From: Corynebacterium mucifaciens
GTDB taxonomy: Bacteria; Actinomycetota; Actinomycetes; Mycobacteriales; Mycobacteriaceae
Reading direction: 5' to 3'
Assembly: GCF_012396315.1 (NCBI RefSeq)
Contig: NZ_JAAXPF010000006.1
Span: 62,001 to 126,000 of the forward strand
DNA: 64,000 nt
Under the pieces are notes generated by a model. The model was given only the letters and a program-made list of their open reading frames with translations. It did not search any database and was not told the origin of the DNA. Positions within the stretch are counted from its first letter, which is position 1, and each line of letters starts with the position of its first letter. Below are positions 8,969-17,678 of this stretch, one piece after another. The position numbers and the translations under genes are program-made.

Positions 8969-8974
8969 TACGGT
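8969..8974 (+). promoter_or_regulatory. putative -10 (TACGGT) of the LLM oxidoreductase gene
   Basis: TACGGT ends 7 bases before ATG 8982, the leaderless spacing repeated at many genes of this window. Confidence 0.45.
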
Positions 8975-8981
8975 GGGGCGC

Positions 8982-9965
8982 ATGAACGCCCCACTTTCGC
9001 TTATTGATTTCTGCACCCGCTACCCCGACGAGACCATCGGCGAAGCGATGCAGCGCTCGGTGGCCTTCGCCCAGCAGGCGGAAGCCCTCGGGTACGAACG
9101 CATCTGGTACTCCGAGCACCACAACATGCCCACCATCGTCTCGTCCGCCCCCGCTGTGCTGATCGCGCACATCGGCGCGAAGACGAGCCGCATCCGCTTG
9201 GGCTCCGGCGGCGTCATGCTGCCCAACCACTCCCCCTACGTCATCGCCGAGCAGTTCGGCATGCTGGAGGAGCTCTACCCCGGCCGCATCGACCTCGGCC
9301 TCGGCCGCGCGCCCGGCACCGACCAGCAGACCCTCGGCCGTGCCCTGCGGCGCGACCCGCGCGCCGCCGAGAACTTCCCGCAGGACGTGCAGGAGCTGCA
9401 GGCCTGGCTGTCCAACACCTCGCCCCTGCCGGGCGTGACCGCCGTGCCGGGCTTTAACACCAACGTGCCGCTGATCATCCTCGGCTCCTCCATGTTCGGC
9501 GCGTCTTTGGCTGCGCAGCTGGGCTTGCCGTACGCCTTTGCATCCCACTTCGCGCCGCAGCACCTAGAGCAGGCCACCGCGTACTACCGGGACAACTACC
9601 AGCCGTCCGAGAACCACCCGGAGCCGTACTGCATCGCCGCGGTGAACGTGACCGCCGCGGACACCGAAGAGGACGCGAAGCGCCAGACCACCATCGTGCA
9701 CCGCAACCGCGTCCGCGCCTTCATGGGCCGCCAGGGCAAGCAGCTCAGCGACGACCAGCTGGACACCGTGGTCAACTCCTACCAGGGCCGTCAGATCACC
9801 GACATGCTGCGGTACACCGCTGAAGGCACCGGCGAGCAGGTGGCGGAGTACCTGGAGAACTTCCGCGCCACCGCCCAGGCTGACGAGCTGATGATCTCCC
9901 TGCAGGCCGGCAGCCACGAAGAGACGGGCCGCTCCATGGAAATCCTCGCCGAGGTGTGGAACTAG
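8982..9965 (+). CDS. LLM class flavin-dependent oxidoreductase
   Basis: The 327-residue product belongs to the bacterial luciferase-like monooxygenase family (TIM barrel, FMN or F420 dependent). Family landmarks are [20 protein letters not shown] near residues 35-55, the barrel strand [18 protein letters not shown], and [14 protein letters not shown] around residue 105. The substrate is not predictable from sequence. It follows brnQ in the same direction, as in C. glutamicum, but the TACGGT element just before ATG 8982 suggests its own leaderless transcript. There is no signal peptide, so it is cytoplasmic. Confidence 0.9.
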   Translation: MNAPLSLIDFCTRYPDETIGEAMQRSVAFAQQAEALGYERIWYSEHHNMPTIVSSAPAVLIAHIGAKTSRIRLGSGGVMLPNHSPYVIAEQFGMLEELYPGRIDLGLGRAPGTDQQTLGRALRRDPRAAENFPQDVQELQAWLSNTSPLPGVTAVPGFNTNVPLIILGSSMFGASLAAQLGLPYAFASHFAPQHLEQATAYYRDNYQPSENHPEPYCIAAVNVTAADTEEDAKRQTTIVHRNRVRAFMGRQGKQLSDDQLDTVVNSYQGRQITDMLRYTAEGTGEQVAEYLENFRATAQADELMISLQAGSHEETGRSMEILAEVWN

Positions 9966-10010
9966 CCGCGATTGCTGCCCCTCGGATTCCAATGGGGCCC
10001 GCGCATCCAG

Positions 10011-10016
10011 TAGTCT
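10011..10016 (+). promoter_or_regulatory. putative -10 (TAGTCT) of the peptide ABC operon
   Basis: TAGTCT ends exactly 6 bases before ATG 10023. No Shine-Dalgarno is present, so the first gene of this four-gene operon is probably leaderless. Confidence 0.5.
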
Positions 10017-10022
10017 CACAGC

Positions 10023-11450
10023 ATGCATGTCCGGACTCTGGCGGCAGCTGTCGCCTTGGCCCTTCCTCTGACCGCATGTAGTCAGCCCGACGACCGCGAT
10101 TCTGTCGTCGTGGCGGCGTCCGCAGCCCCCGCCGGGTTGGACTTCACCACCACAGGCGGCGCGGCTGCGCCTCAGGCGCTGGTCGGCAACGTCTACGAAA
10201 CGCTGGTGCGTATCGACGCCTCCGGTACGCCCGTGCCCTTCCTCGCCCGCAGCTGGGACCGCGACGGCGGCACCTTCACCTTCCACCTGCGCGACGACGT
10301 CACCTTCGCCAACGGCAAACCGTTCACAGCGGACGACGCCGCGTTTTCCATCCGCTACGTGCAAGACGAGTGGACGAACGGCCTGAAGGCCCAGATGGCT
10401 CCCGTGGCTGGCGTGGAGGTGCTCGACGAACACACGTTGCGCGTGCGCGTTGACGGCGGGACGGCGGCCGAGGACGCGTGGCTGTGGTCCATGGGCACGC
10501 TCACCGGCGCGATGATGACGCCGGACGGCGTGGACGACCTCGCCACCGCGCCACTGGGCACCGGGCCGTATACCGTGCAGCGCTTTGACGTGGGCGAGCG
10601 GATCCAGTTTGCGGCGCGCGACGATTACTGGGGCGGGCCCGTCGCCCGCGACGCGGCCATCCGCTACTTCGACGACCCGGTCTCCGCCGTCAACGCCCTG
10701 CGAGTCGGCGACGCCGATGTGGTGTGGGCGATGCAGGCGCCGCAGCTGATTCAGACGCTGCCTCAGGACATCCGCGTCGAGGTGGGTACCACCAACGGCG
10801 AGGTGTTGCTCTCCATGAACAACCAGCGCGCCCCGTTCGACGACCCGGACGTGCGCCGCGCTGTGGCTTACGCCGTGGACCGGAAGGCCATCAACGAGGT
10901 GGTTTACAACGGGCTCGCCACGGATACCGGCGGGGCGCCGGTGCCGCCGACAGACCCGTGGTTCCCCGGCCGCGACTACTACCCCTTCGACCCGGAGAAG
11001 GCGCGCGAGTTGCTGGCGGGCCGCACGCCGGACATCACCATCACCGTGCCCAACCTTCCGTACGCGCAGGAGGCGAGCGAGTTGCTGTATTCGCAGCTTC
11101 GCGACGTCGGCTTCCGCGTGCGCCTAGAGACGGTGGAGTTCCCCGCTGTCTGGCTGAACCAGGTGCTCAAGGGCCACGACTACCAGTCCTCCCTTGTCGC
11201 CCACGTGGAGCCGCGCGACGTGCCCATGCTGTTTGCCGACCCGGACTACTACCTGGGTTACGACAACGCGGCGGTGCGCGAGCAGATTGCCGCCGGCGAC
11301 ATGGCCGGCGCGATCGACCAGATCATGGACGACGCGGCGGCCCTCACCCTGGTCAACGCCCCGAACATCGTGCTCTTCGCGCCCGGCGTGCACGGGCTTG
11401 ACCCGAACGTGGTCACCGACTCCCTGCGGTTGAACGAGGTGGAAAAATGA
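10023..11450 (+). CDS. ABC transporter substrate-binding lipoprotein, family 5
   Basis: This 475-residue lipoprotein is the extracytoplasmic receptor of a peptide/nickel-type ABC importer. The signal peptide is short (MHVRTLAAAVALALPLTAC), with lipobox cysteine 19. The mature part shows the SBP_bac_5 pattern: ALVGNVYETLVRID, FHLRDDVTFANGKPFTADDAAFS, the GTGPYTV turn near residue 180, and VRRAVAYAVDRKAINEVV near residue 280. Ligand specificity (dipeptide, oligopeptide, nickel chelate or glutathione) cannot be told. It is the first gene of an operon with two permeases and a fused ATPase; its stop overlaps the next start (ATGA, 11447-11450). Confidence 0.92.
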   Translation: MHVRTLAAAVALALPLTACSQPDDRDSVVVAASAAPAGLDFTTTGGAAAPQALVGNVYETLVRIDASGTPVPFLARSWDRDGGTFTFHLRDDVTFANGKPFTADDAAFSIRYVQDEWTNGLKAQMAPVAGVEVLDEHTLRVRVDGGTAAEDAWLWSMGTLTGAMMTPDGVDDLATAPLGTGPYTVQRFDVGERIQFAARDDYWGGPVARDAAIRYFDDPVSAVNALRVGDADVVWAMQAPQLIQTLPQDIRVEVGTTNGEVLLSMNNQRAPFDDPDVRRAVAYAVDRKAINEVVYNGLATDTGGAPVPPTDPWFPGRDYYPFDPEKARELLAGRTPDITITVPNLPYAQEASELLYSQLRDVGFRVRLETVEFPAVWLNQVLKGHDYQSSLVAHVEPRDVPMLFADPDYYLGYDNAAVREQIAAGDMAGAIDQIMDDAAALTLVNAPNIVLFAPGVHGLDPNVVTDSLRLNEVEK

Positions 11451-12370
11451 TCCGCACCGTGGTGAAACACCTGCTGCGCTTTGTACTGCTGCTGACGGCG
11501 GCGAGCGTGATCATCTTCGTCCTCCTGCGCGCGGTCCCCGGCGACCCGGCGCGCGTGGCGCTGGGCGTTTCCGCCACCGAGGAGGCCGTCGCGGAGCTGA
11601 CCGCCCGCTTGGGCCTGAACAATCCGCTGCCGGTGCAGTACGCCGACTGGGTCGGTGGGTTGCTCACCGGTGACTTCGGCATCTCCATGGCTTCCGGCAA
11701 AGACATCACGGAGACGGTGCTCGAGCGCGCAGGTGTGTCGCTGACGCTGACGCTTGCGGCCATGGCGGTGTCCCTCGCGGTGGCCGTGCCGCTGGGCGTC
11801 TACCTGGCTCTGCGCTCCCACTCCCCCGGCGGCGCGGTGGTGGGCGCGCTGTCGCAGGTGGGCATCATTGTCCCGTCGTTTCTGGTTGGTATCGCGCTGG
11901 TGGCGCTCTTCTCGGTGCGGCTGGGCTGGTTGCCGGCCAACGGCTGGGGCACGCCTGCGCACGCGGTACTGCCGGTGGCGTCGCTTGCGCTGGTGCAGGC
12001 CTCGATCCTCACGCGCTACGTCGCTGCTGCGGTGCGCGAGGAGATGGGCAGGGATTACGTCCGCACGGGCAGGGCCTTGGGTGCGTCGATAGGCACAGTG
12101 CTGTTCTCGTCGGCGCTGCGCAACGCGGCGCTGCCGGTGATCACGGTGGCGGGTGTGCAGCTGGCGTCGCTGGTGGTGGGCGCGGTGGTGATCGAGCGGG
12201 TGTTCACCATTCCGGGCTTGGGCACCATGCTTCTCGACGCAGTGGGCAACCGCGACCTGGCCACCGTGCAGACGGTGATGATGCTCCTCGTCGCGTTCAC
12301 CCTAGTGGTGAACCTAATTGTGGACCTTGCGTACGCGGTGGTGGATCCGCGGATTCGGAGGCAAGCATGA
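11447..12370 (+). CDS. peptide/nickel ABC transporter permease (DppB type)
   Basis: A 307-residue inner-membrane permease with about six helices. It has the long N-terminal region typical of DppB/OppB (FVLLRAVPGDPARVALG near residues 24-40, then GLNNPLPVQYADWVGGLLTGDFGIS). The EAA-like cytoplasmic loop REEMGRDYVRTGRALGAS contacts the ATPase. It overlaps the genes on both sides by four bases, so translation of the operon is probably coupled. It pairs with the DppC-type permease that follows. Confidence 0.92.
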   Translation: MIRTVVKHLLRFVLLLTAASVIIFVLLRAVPGDPARVALGVSATEEAVAELTARLGLNNPLPVQYADWVGGLLTGDFGISMASGKDITETVLERAGVSLTLTLAAMAVSLAVAVPLGVYLALRSHSPGGAVVGALSQVGIIVPSFLVGIALVALFSVRLGWLPANGWGTPAHAVLPVASLALVQASILTRYVAAAVREEMGRDYVRTGRALGASIGTVLFSSALRNAALPVITVAGVQLASLVVGAVVIERVFTIPGLGTMLLDAVGNRDLATVQTVMMLLVAFTLVVNLIVDLAYAVVDPRIRRQA

Positions 12371-13146
12371 GCTGGCAGCGCACAGTTGGCGCGGCGATTG
12401 TCGCCCTCGTGGCCGTCGCGGCGCTCGTGTCCTTCGCGTGGACGCCGTACGACCCGTTGCAGGCGGACGTCGCCGCGCGGCTGCTCGGGTCCTCTCCCGC
12501 ACACTGGATGGGCACGGACCAGTTCGGCCGCGACATCCTCTCGCGTGTGATGGACGGCGCGCGGCTGACGCTCACGGTGGCGGTGGGTGCCGTGGGCTTG
12601 TCCGCGCTGGTGGGCGTGCCGCTGGGGATCTGGGCAGGTATGCGGCGCGGGGCCTCGCGCGTGGTGATGGCGGGGGCGGATCTGCTGCTCGCCTTCCCCG
12701 CCCTGCTGTTGGCCATCGTGTTTACGGCGGTGTTCGGCGCGTCCATCTGGATCGTGGTGCTGGCCATCGGCATCGCCGGCATCCCCGGGTTCGTGCGCGT
12801 GGCCCGCGCGGGCACCATGCAGGTGATGCAGCAGGACTACATCTTGGCCGCGCGGGTGGCCAAGGTGCCCGGGCCGGTGATTGCGCGGCGCCACGTGTTG
12901 CCCAACATTTGGCCGATCGTGCTCACCCAGGTCTCCGTTTCGGTTGCGCTGGCCATATTGGCCGAGGCCGGGCTGTCGTTTTTGGGCCTCGGCGCGCCGG
13001 CACCCTACGCGTCCTGGGGGCGCATGCTGCAGGCTTCCCAGCCATACTTGGCCACAACTCCGCACCTCGCGCTGTGGCCGGGCGCGGCGATCGCGTTGAC
13101 CGTGCTGGGATTCAACTTGTTGGGACACGCTGATGATCGACGTTAA
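12367..13146 (+). CDS. peptide/nickel ABC transporter permease (DppC type)
   Basis: The 259-residue DppC/OppC-type permease carries the family N-terminal motif HWMGTDQFGRDILSRVMDGARLTL (about residues 47-70) and the EAA loop VMQQDYILAARVAKVPGPVIARRHVLPN. About five to six helices are expected. It overlaps the upstream permease by four bases and the downstream ATPase gene by fourteen, so all four genes form a single tight unit. It is a little shorter than most DppC proteins (280-300) because the cytoplasmic N-terminus is reduced. Confidence 0.92.
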   Translation: MSWQRTVGAAIVALVAVAALVSFAWTPYDPLQADVAARLLGSSPAHWMGTDQFGRDILSRVMDGARLTLTVAVGAVGLSALVGVPLGIWAGMRRGASRVVMAGADLLLAFPALLLAIVFTAVFGASIWIVVLAIGIAGIPGFVRVARAGTMQVMQQDYILAARVAKVPGPVIARRHVLPNIWPIVLTQVSVSVALAILAEAGLSFLGLGAPAPYASWGRMLQASQPYLATTPHLALWPGAAIALTVLGFNLLGHADDRR

Positions 13147-14464
13147 ACACCTGACCATCCCCGGCATCCTGGACGACATCACGTTTGCGGTCGGTCCGGG
13201 CGAGCGCGTGGGCATTATCGGCGAATCCGGCTCGGGCAAGTCCGTCACGGCGCTTTCCATCATGGGCTTGAGCGATCTGCCGGCCACCGGCTCTATCACC
13301 GTCGACGGCACCGAGATGGTGGGCACCCCCGATCGCGTCCGCCGGCGCGTGCGCGGCAGCACGGTGGCGATGGTGTTCCAAGAACCGATGACGGCGCTGG
13401 ACCCGCTGAAAAAAATCGGCCGGCTTGTGCCCCGCGACCTGTTGCGCGAGGTCGGCGTGGACCGCCCGGGCGCGTACCCGCACGAGCTATCCGGCGGGCA
13501 ACGCCAGCGCGTGCTCATTGCGTTGGCACTATCGCAGAACCCGGACGTGCTCATTTGCGACGAGCCCACCACCGCGCTGGATGCCATCGTGCAGGCGGAG
13601 ATCCTGGAGCTGCTCGACCAGCTCGTACGCGAGCGCGGCATGGCACTGCTGTTCATCTCCCACGACCTGGCGGTGGTGCGCCGCATGACCGACCGGGTGC
13701 TCGTGTTCCAGGGCGGGCGCATCGTCCCCGGCGACTCGGACTACGCGCTGGCGCTGGCCGCTGCGGCCGAGCCAGGACCGCCCGCCGCTCCCCTGCCCCT
13801 CGGCGAACCGGTGGTGACGCTCGAGGGCGTGTCCCTGCGGCGCGGGGAGACCCTGGCCGTCGATGACGTCACCCTTACCGTCCGCGCGGGCGAGCGGCTC
13901 GCCATCGTAGGCGGGTCCGGCTCCGGCAAGACGTCGCTGCTGCACCTCATCGCCGGGCTGCGCGAGCCGACCAGCGGCGCCGTGAGCGTAGCGGGCGAGG
14001 TGCAGATGGTCTTTCAGGACCCGTATTCGTCGCTGGATCCGCGGATGGCCGTGAGGACGTCGATAGCTGAGGCCGGCGTGGATGCTGCCCGCGCCGACGA
14101 GGTGTTGGAGCTGGTGGGCCTGGCGGGCACCGGCGAGCGCACGCCGCGGCAGTTTTCCGGCGGGCAGCGCCAGCGCATCTCCATCGCGCGCGCCGCCGCC
14201 CCGCGCCCGGGCATTTTGCTTGCCGACGAGCCCGTCTCCGCCCTCGACGCCACCATCCAAGACCACGTCCTGGACCTGCTGCGCGACACGGTCGGGACCA
14301 ACACCTTGATCTTTGTCACCCACGACCTGCGGGTTGCGCGCGAGCTGTGCCCCACTGTGGCGGTGATGCAGCACGGGCGCATCGTCGAGCGCGGTACGAC
14401 CGAGGAGATTTGGGCGGCGCCGCAGCACCCGTACACACGACAGTTGCTCGAGGCTGTGCTGTAG
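13133..14464 (+). CDS. fused DppD-DppF ATPase with two compact ABC domains
   Basis: The 443-residue protein joins both ATPases of a peptide/nickel importer. The first domain has Walker A GESGSGKS (about residue 30), signature LSGGQRQR and VLICDEPTTALD; the second has Walker A GGSGSGKT (about 260), signature FSGGQRQR and LLADEPVSALD. Both domains lack part of the helical segment between Q-loop and signature: about 30 residues separate VFQEPMTALDP from LSGGQ, where DppD usually has about 55. The C-terminal oligopeptide-transporter extension is also missing. All nucleotide-binding motifs are intact, so it should be active. It starts inside the end of the permease gene. Confidence 0.9.
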   Translation: MIDVKHLTIPGILDDITFAVGPGERVGIIGESGSGKSVTALSIMGLSDLPATGSITVDGTEMVGTPDRVRRRVRGSTVAMVFQEPMTALDPLKKIGRLVPRDLLREVGVDRPGAYPHELSGGQRQRVLIALALSQNPDVLICDEPTTALDAIVQAEILELLDQLVRERGMALLFISHDLAVVRRMTDRVLVFQGGRIVPGDSDYALALAAAAEPGPPAAPLPLGEPVVTLEGVSLRRGETLAVDDVTLTVRAGERLAIVGGSGSGKTSLLHLIAGLREPTSGAVSVAGEVQMVFQDPYSSLDPRMAVRTSIAEAGVDAARADEVLELVGLAGTGERTPRQFSGGQRQRISIARAAAPRPGILLADEPVSALDATIQDHVLDLLRDTVGTNTLIFVTHDLRVARELCPTVAVMQHGRIVERGTTEEIWAAPQHPYTRQLLEAVL

Positions 14465-14470
14465 GGGCTG

Positions 14471-14476
14471 TAAGTT
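14471..14476 (+). promoter_or_regulatory. putative -10 (TAAGTT) of rbsK
   Basis: TAAGTT ends 7 bases before ATG 14484, so rbsK may have its own leaderless transcript besides readthrough from the ABC operon. Confidence 0.4.
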
Positions 14477-14483
14477 GGCGCCC

Positions 14484-15380
14484 ATGAGTTTGTGCGTCGT
14501 AGGATCCATCAACGCCGACCTGACCGTCAACGTGGGGCGCCACCCCACCCCGGGTGAGACCCTCATGGGCTCCGGCGGCGGGATCACCGCCGGCGGCAAA
14601 GGCGCCAACCAAGCCGCCGCCGCCGCCAAGCTCGGCACCCCGGTGGTGCTGGTGGGCGCAGTCGGCGCCGACGCGAACGCCGAGCCCGCCACAGCGCTGC
14701 TGCGCGACGCCGGCGTGGACCTTGCCCACGTGGAAGACGTGGCGGACGTCACGGGCCTGGCCGTGATCACCGTGGCCGCTGGCGGCGAGAACACCGTGCT
14801 CGTGGTGCCGGGGGCGAACGCGCTGGTGGGCGCCGAGCTTGTGCAGCGGCACGCCGCGGCGATCGAGGCCGCCGAGCTGGTACTGCTGCAGGGCGAAATC
14901 CCTGCCGACGGCTTCGCTCGTGCCGTGGAGTTGGCGCGTGGCCGCGTCGTGGTCAACCTCGCACCCGTTGTGGACGTGCCGCGCGAGGCACTCCTGCGAG
15001 CCGATCCGCTGATGGCGAACGAGCACGAGGCTGGCCTCGTGCTACAGCAGCTCGGGTTGGACGGCGCAGGCACCCCGGAGGAGCTCGCCCGCCGCCTACT
15101 GGACGCCGGGTTCGCCTCCGTTGTGCTCACGCTCGGCTCGGCCGGTGCGCTGGTCGCTTCCGGCGGCGAGCTGACCCACATCGAATCGCCCAACGTGGAT
15201 GCCGTGGACACCGTCGGCGCGGGCGACGCGTTCGCCGGCGCGTTCTGCCACCGCATCTTGGCTGGCGACTCAATGATGGACGCCGCCCGCTTCGCCTGCC
15301 GCGTCGGCGCGTTTTCCGTCACACGGCCCGGCGCGCAGCCGTCGTACCCGTCCGCGGCTGATACGCTGCCGTCGGTCTAA
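14484..15380 (+). CDS. rbsK: ribokinase (PfkB family)
   Basis: The 298-residue product is a PfkB-family sugar kinase, most like ribokinase, which makes ribose 5-phosphate from ribose and ATP. It starts MSLCVVGSINADLTVNVGRHP and shows the ribokinase signature 1 region GGKGANQAAAAAKLG (about residues 36-50). Signature 2, DTVGAGDAFAGAFC, lies near residue 242 and holds the catalytic aspartate in GAGD. Length is normal. No ribose transporter gene is adjacent; the neighbour is a peptide-type ABC operon, so the sugar could also be another pentose or nucleoside. ATG 14484 is preferred to a TTG nine bases upstream because of the -10 spacing. Confidence 0.9.
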   Translation: MSLCVVGSINADLTVNVGRHPTPGETLMGSGGGITAGGKGANQAAAAAKLGTPVVLVGAVGADANAEPATALLRDAGVDLAHVEDVADVTGLAVITVAAGGENTVLVVPGANALVGAELVQRHAAAIEAAELVLLQGEIPADGFARAVELARGRVVVNLAPVVDVPREALLRADPLMANEHEAGLVLQQLGLDGAGTPEELARRLLDAGFASVVLTLGSAGALVASGGELTHIESPNVDAVDTVGAGDAFAGAFCHRILAGDSMMDAARFACRVGAFSVTRPGAQPSYPSAADTLPSV

Positions 15381-16555
15381 ATCCCCGCCATGTCCAGCAG
15401 GCGGCCCAGCACCGCCTTGCCATGGCGGCGCAGCCCGTCGTGCTGGAACCTGTCCGTCTCAAAAACCTGCGCGCCGATGTGCGACGCGGTCTCTAGCGAC
15501 AGCTCGCGCGGAACGAAGATGTCGTCGGTGTAGACCGCCGCGTACGCGTCGTGGCCGCCGGCCAAGCCCGCGTAGAGATTTGACCAGTCGTCCTTCTGCG
15601 CCAGCGCATCGGCGGCGGCCGAAAATGGGCGCAGCGCCGGGTCTTCGGCGAATTGGAACGGGAAGATGTGCTCGCCGGTTAGGTAGAACTCCGCATCATC
15701 GGGGCTCGCATCGGGCGCAAAGCCGTCCAGCTCAGCGGACACCCGCTCGGCCGCCCACGCCGTCGCCCCCGGCGCCGTGCCGCCGTAGATGGATTCGTGC
15801 ACCGCGGCGTACAGCGGACCCTTGGCAAAACTCACGCGATCCCCCACCGCCGCCAGGAAGTCGGTGCGCAGCCTGCCGTTGGCGTGGAACGGCGCCTCAA
15901 ACAGCCGCGCGAGCGACTCGAAACCACCTTCGCGGCCCAGCTCGATGCCCACCGTGCGCAGCCGTCTCGCGCTGAGCCGCTCGCCGGTGGGCAAGAATTC
16001 CTCTCCCACCTCGAGGTGGCGGCACACCTCGCGCACCATCCGCTCGGCCGCGGGGTACTGCTCGTTGAACTGCAGGTGGCGGCGCTTCAGCTTCGCAAAC
16101 GTCGCCCGGTACACGTCCTCGGGGCCTGTGCTTATCGACGCCAACCCTCCGGTAAACAACGCCCTGCCCACCCTCTCCGGGCGTACGGCAAGGTAGTGCA
16201 GCAGGCAGAACCCGCCGAACGACTGACCCAGCACATCCCACTGGTCCAGCCCCAACTCCTCGCGCACCGCCTCGGCGTCGGCGACGATCTCGTCGGCACG
16301 CAGGCGGGTGAGCACATCGACCGTGATGAGCTCCGGCGTTGCAGCATCAATCCTCGTGGAGCGGCCCGTTCCGCGCTGGTCCAGCAGCACCACCTGGTAT
16401 CCGCGGGCAAGCGCCACGTTCATCCACTCGAAGCGCTCCCGCGGCGCCGGAAAGCCTGGCCCGCCTTGGAGGTACAGCAGTGCCCGGGCGTCGGGGTCGC
16501 CGACAACGCGGGCGAACACGGTGAAGCCTCCACGGGTGATCTCAATTTCGCGCAT
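15377..16555 (-). CDS. alpha/beta hydrolase, proline iminopeptidase-like (S33)
   Basis: The 392-residue enzyme has the proline-iminopeptidase layout: the oxyanion-hole motif QGGPG (usually HGGPG) near residue 31, DQRGTGRST near residue 60, and the nucleophile elbow GQSFGG near residue 114. A large cap region follows, and a GGHDAYAA segment near the C-terminus probably holds the catalytic histidine. It would release N-terminal proline or related residues from peptides in the cytoplasm. The His-to-Gln change in the first motif is unusual but not catalytic. Its stop overlaps that of rbsK by four bases; transcription appears leaderless from TACAAT, 6 bases before the ATG. Confidence 0.88.
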   Translation of the reverse strand: MREIEITRGGFTVFARVVGDPDARALLYLQGGPGFPAPRERFEWMNVALARGYQVVLLDQRGTGRSTRIDAATPELITVDVLTRLRADEIVADAEAVREELGLDQWDVLGQSFGGFCLLHYLAVRPERVGRALFTGGLASISTGPEDVYRATFAKLKRRHLQFNEQYPAAERMVREVCRHLEVGEEFLPTGERLSARRLRTVGIELGREGGFESLARLFEAPFHANGRLRTDFLAAVGDRVSFAKGPLYAAVHESIYGGTAPGATAWAAERVSAELDGFAPDASPDDAEFYLTGEHIFPFQFAEDPALRPFSAAADALAQKDDWSNLYAGLAGGHDAYAAVYTDDIFVPRELSLETASHIGAQVFETDRFQHDGLRRHGKAVLGRLLDMAGI

Positions 16556-16561
16556 GCGGAG

Positions 16562-16567
16562 ATTGTA
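16562..16567 (-). promoter_or_regulatory. putative -10 (TACAAT) of the S33 hydrolase gene
   Basis: On the minus strand TACAAT ends 6 bases before ATG 16555; it is one of the best -10 matches in the window and no Shine-Dalgarno is seen. Confidence 0.5.
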
Positions 16568-16601
16568 GGAACTGCAGGAGTTTTCGCTGCGTCGTATACC
16601 T

Positions 16602-17585
16602 ATGCACGACGGAATGGAAATCGAATTTTCGCCGGTAATAGTGAACGCGTCGCAACTCGAGCGTGGACGGACCTATCTGCGGATCAGCGACGCACGGTTC
16701 GTTCATGAGTCATACGGGCGGGATCGTTGGACCGTGAATCTTGCGGCGAGGCACCACCCGCGCAGCGAACGCTACGATGTCCCGGCGGCCGTGCGGGCAG
16801 TGGTCCACGCCTACGAGCGTCCCGGAAGCGTAGTTTGCGGGTTCTCCGCGTTGGCACTCTACGGCTTACCGTTTTTGGTGGAGGGTGCAGACACGACGCT
16901 GCGCGCCCCCATAGGTCGCTGCTCGCCGGCTTCAGCGTTCGCCCCGGCAATCTCCAGGCTGAGAGCACCTCACACAGAGACATGGACGCTCACACACCGG
17001 GGCGTTCCCATCCGTGTGGCCACGCCCGCGCGGGCTACAGCCCAGGCACTGCAGCAGATACGCCGGGGCGAACACTCCTGGCAAACAGAGCCGGTGCCGG
17101 GCGTGCAAGCTGAGGTCGTGAGAGCGGTGCAGCTGGTCGACTGTGTGCGACGATACCTGAACCTGCAGGTAACTGAGGTGAACAACGCGACAACGGGCCA
17201 GCTGAACCAACGATGGATGACAAAGGTTATACAACTGTCCCGCGCGACCGCAGACTCCCCGAAAGAGACAGAGCTGCGTCTCCTCCTTCAGCCGGTAGCG
17301 AAGAAGTACGACGTGCTGCTGGTGGAGCAATATCCCCTGGTGGTGGGCGGGAGGGTGGTCACCACGTTCGATTTCGCTATTCCAGACCTGAAGCTGGGAA
17401 TTATGTTCGACGGCCGCCACCACTGGGAGCACGAACAACGCCAGCTAGACACCACGATCAATCTCACGTCGATGCTTCACGGCTGGACGGTACCGCGCGC
17501 GGGGTCGAAGAGCATGCAGATGTGCGTCCAGGTAGTCGAGTCGGAGCTGCGCAAGCGATTAGGAGTGCCGGATGACCGGCGATGA
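16602..17585 (+). CDS. AbiEi-like / DUF559-like protein with a Vsr-type nuclease fold
   Basis: The 327-residue product has two parts. Residues 1-160 resemble the actinobacterial AbiEi-antitoxin-like region (VCGFSALALYGLPFLVEGAD, then RGVPIRVATPARATAQAL). Residues ~215-325 resemble the DUF559/Vsr-like endonuclease fold: SPKETELRLLL, then TFDFAIPDLKLGIMFDGRHHWEHEQRQLDT, ending in a strand LHGWTVPRAG. Conserved acidic and His residues of that fold (Glu in KETE, Asp in FDF and FDG, His pair) are present. Such proteins are common orphans in corynebacteria and mycobacteria; no function is proven. GC is slightly lower than next door. ATG 16614 is an alternative start because a TATACC element touches the first ATG. 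Confidence 0.7.
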   Translation: MHDGMEIEFSPVIVNASQLERGRTYLRISDARFVHESYGRDRWTVNLAARHHPRSERYDVPAAVRAVVHAYERPGSVVCGFSALALYGLPFLVEGADTTLRAPIGRCSPASAFAPAISRLRAPHTETWTLTHRGVPIRVATPARATAQALQQIRRGEHSWQTEPVPGVQAEVVRAVQLVDCVRRYLNLQVTEVNNATTGQLNQRWMTKVIQLSRATADSPKETELRLLLQPVAKKYDVLLVEQYPLVVGGRVVTTFDFAIPDLKLGIMFDGRHHWEHEQRQLDTTINLTSMLHGWTVPRAGSKSMQMCVQVVESELRKRLGVPDDRR

Positions 17586-17659
17586 CGGATGTTGCATGTG
17601 CTCCAGTCGCCACCTGGGCAAAATGACAGATGTTACATCGCCGATGCAGCATCCGTCAT
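17582..17659 (+). repeat. three-copy 16-bp repeat forming a strong hairpin
   Basis: The unit ATGACRGATGTTRCAT occurs at 17582-17597 (direct, overlapping the stop of the upstream gene), at 17623-17638 (direct) and, inverted, at 17644-17659 (ATGCAGCATCCGTCAT). The second and third copies face each other across a five-base CGCCG loop and pair at 14 of 16 positions counting one G-T. It lies between convergent genes and has no T-run. A terminator, a MITE-like remnant or the end of a lost insertion sequence are the options. Confidence 0.7.
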
Positions 17660-17678
17660 TGGGGAGCGGGAGAAGGAC

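Noticed and set aside
17582..17659. Interpretation as a CRISPR array
   Set aside because: Only three 16-base units, one of them inverted, with unequal spacing and no cas genes.
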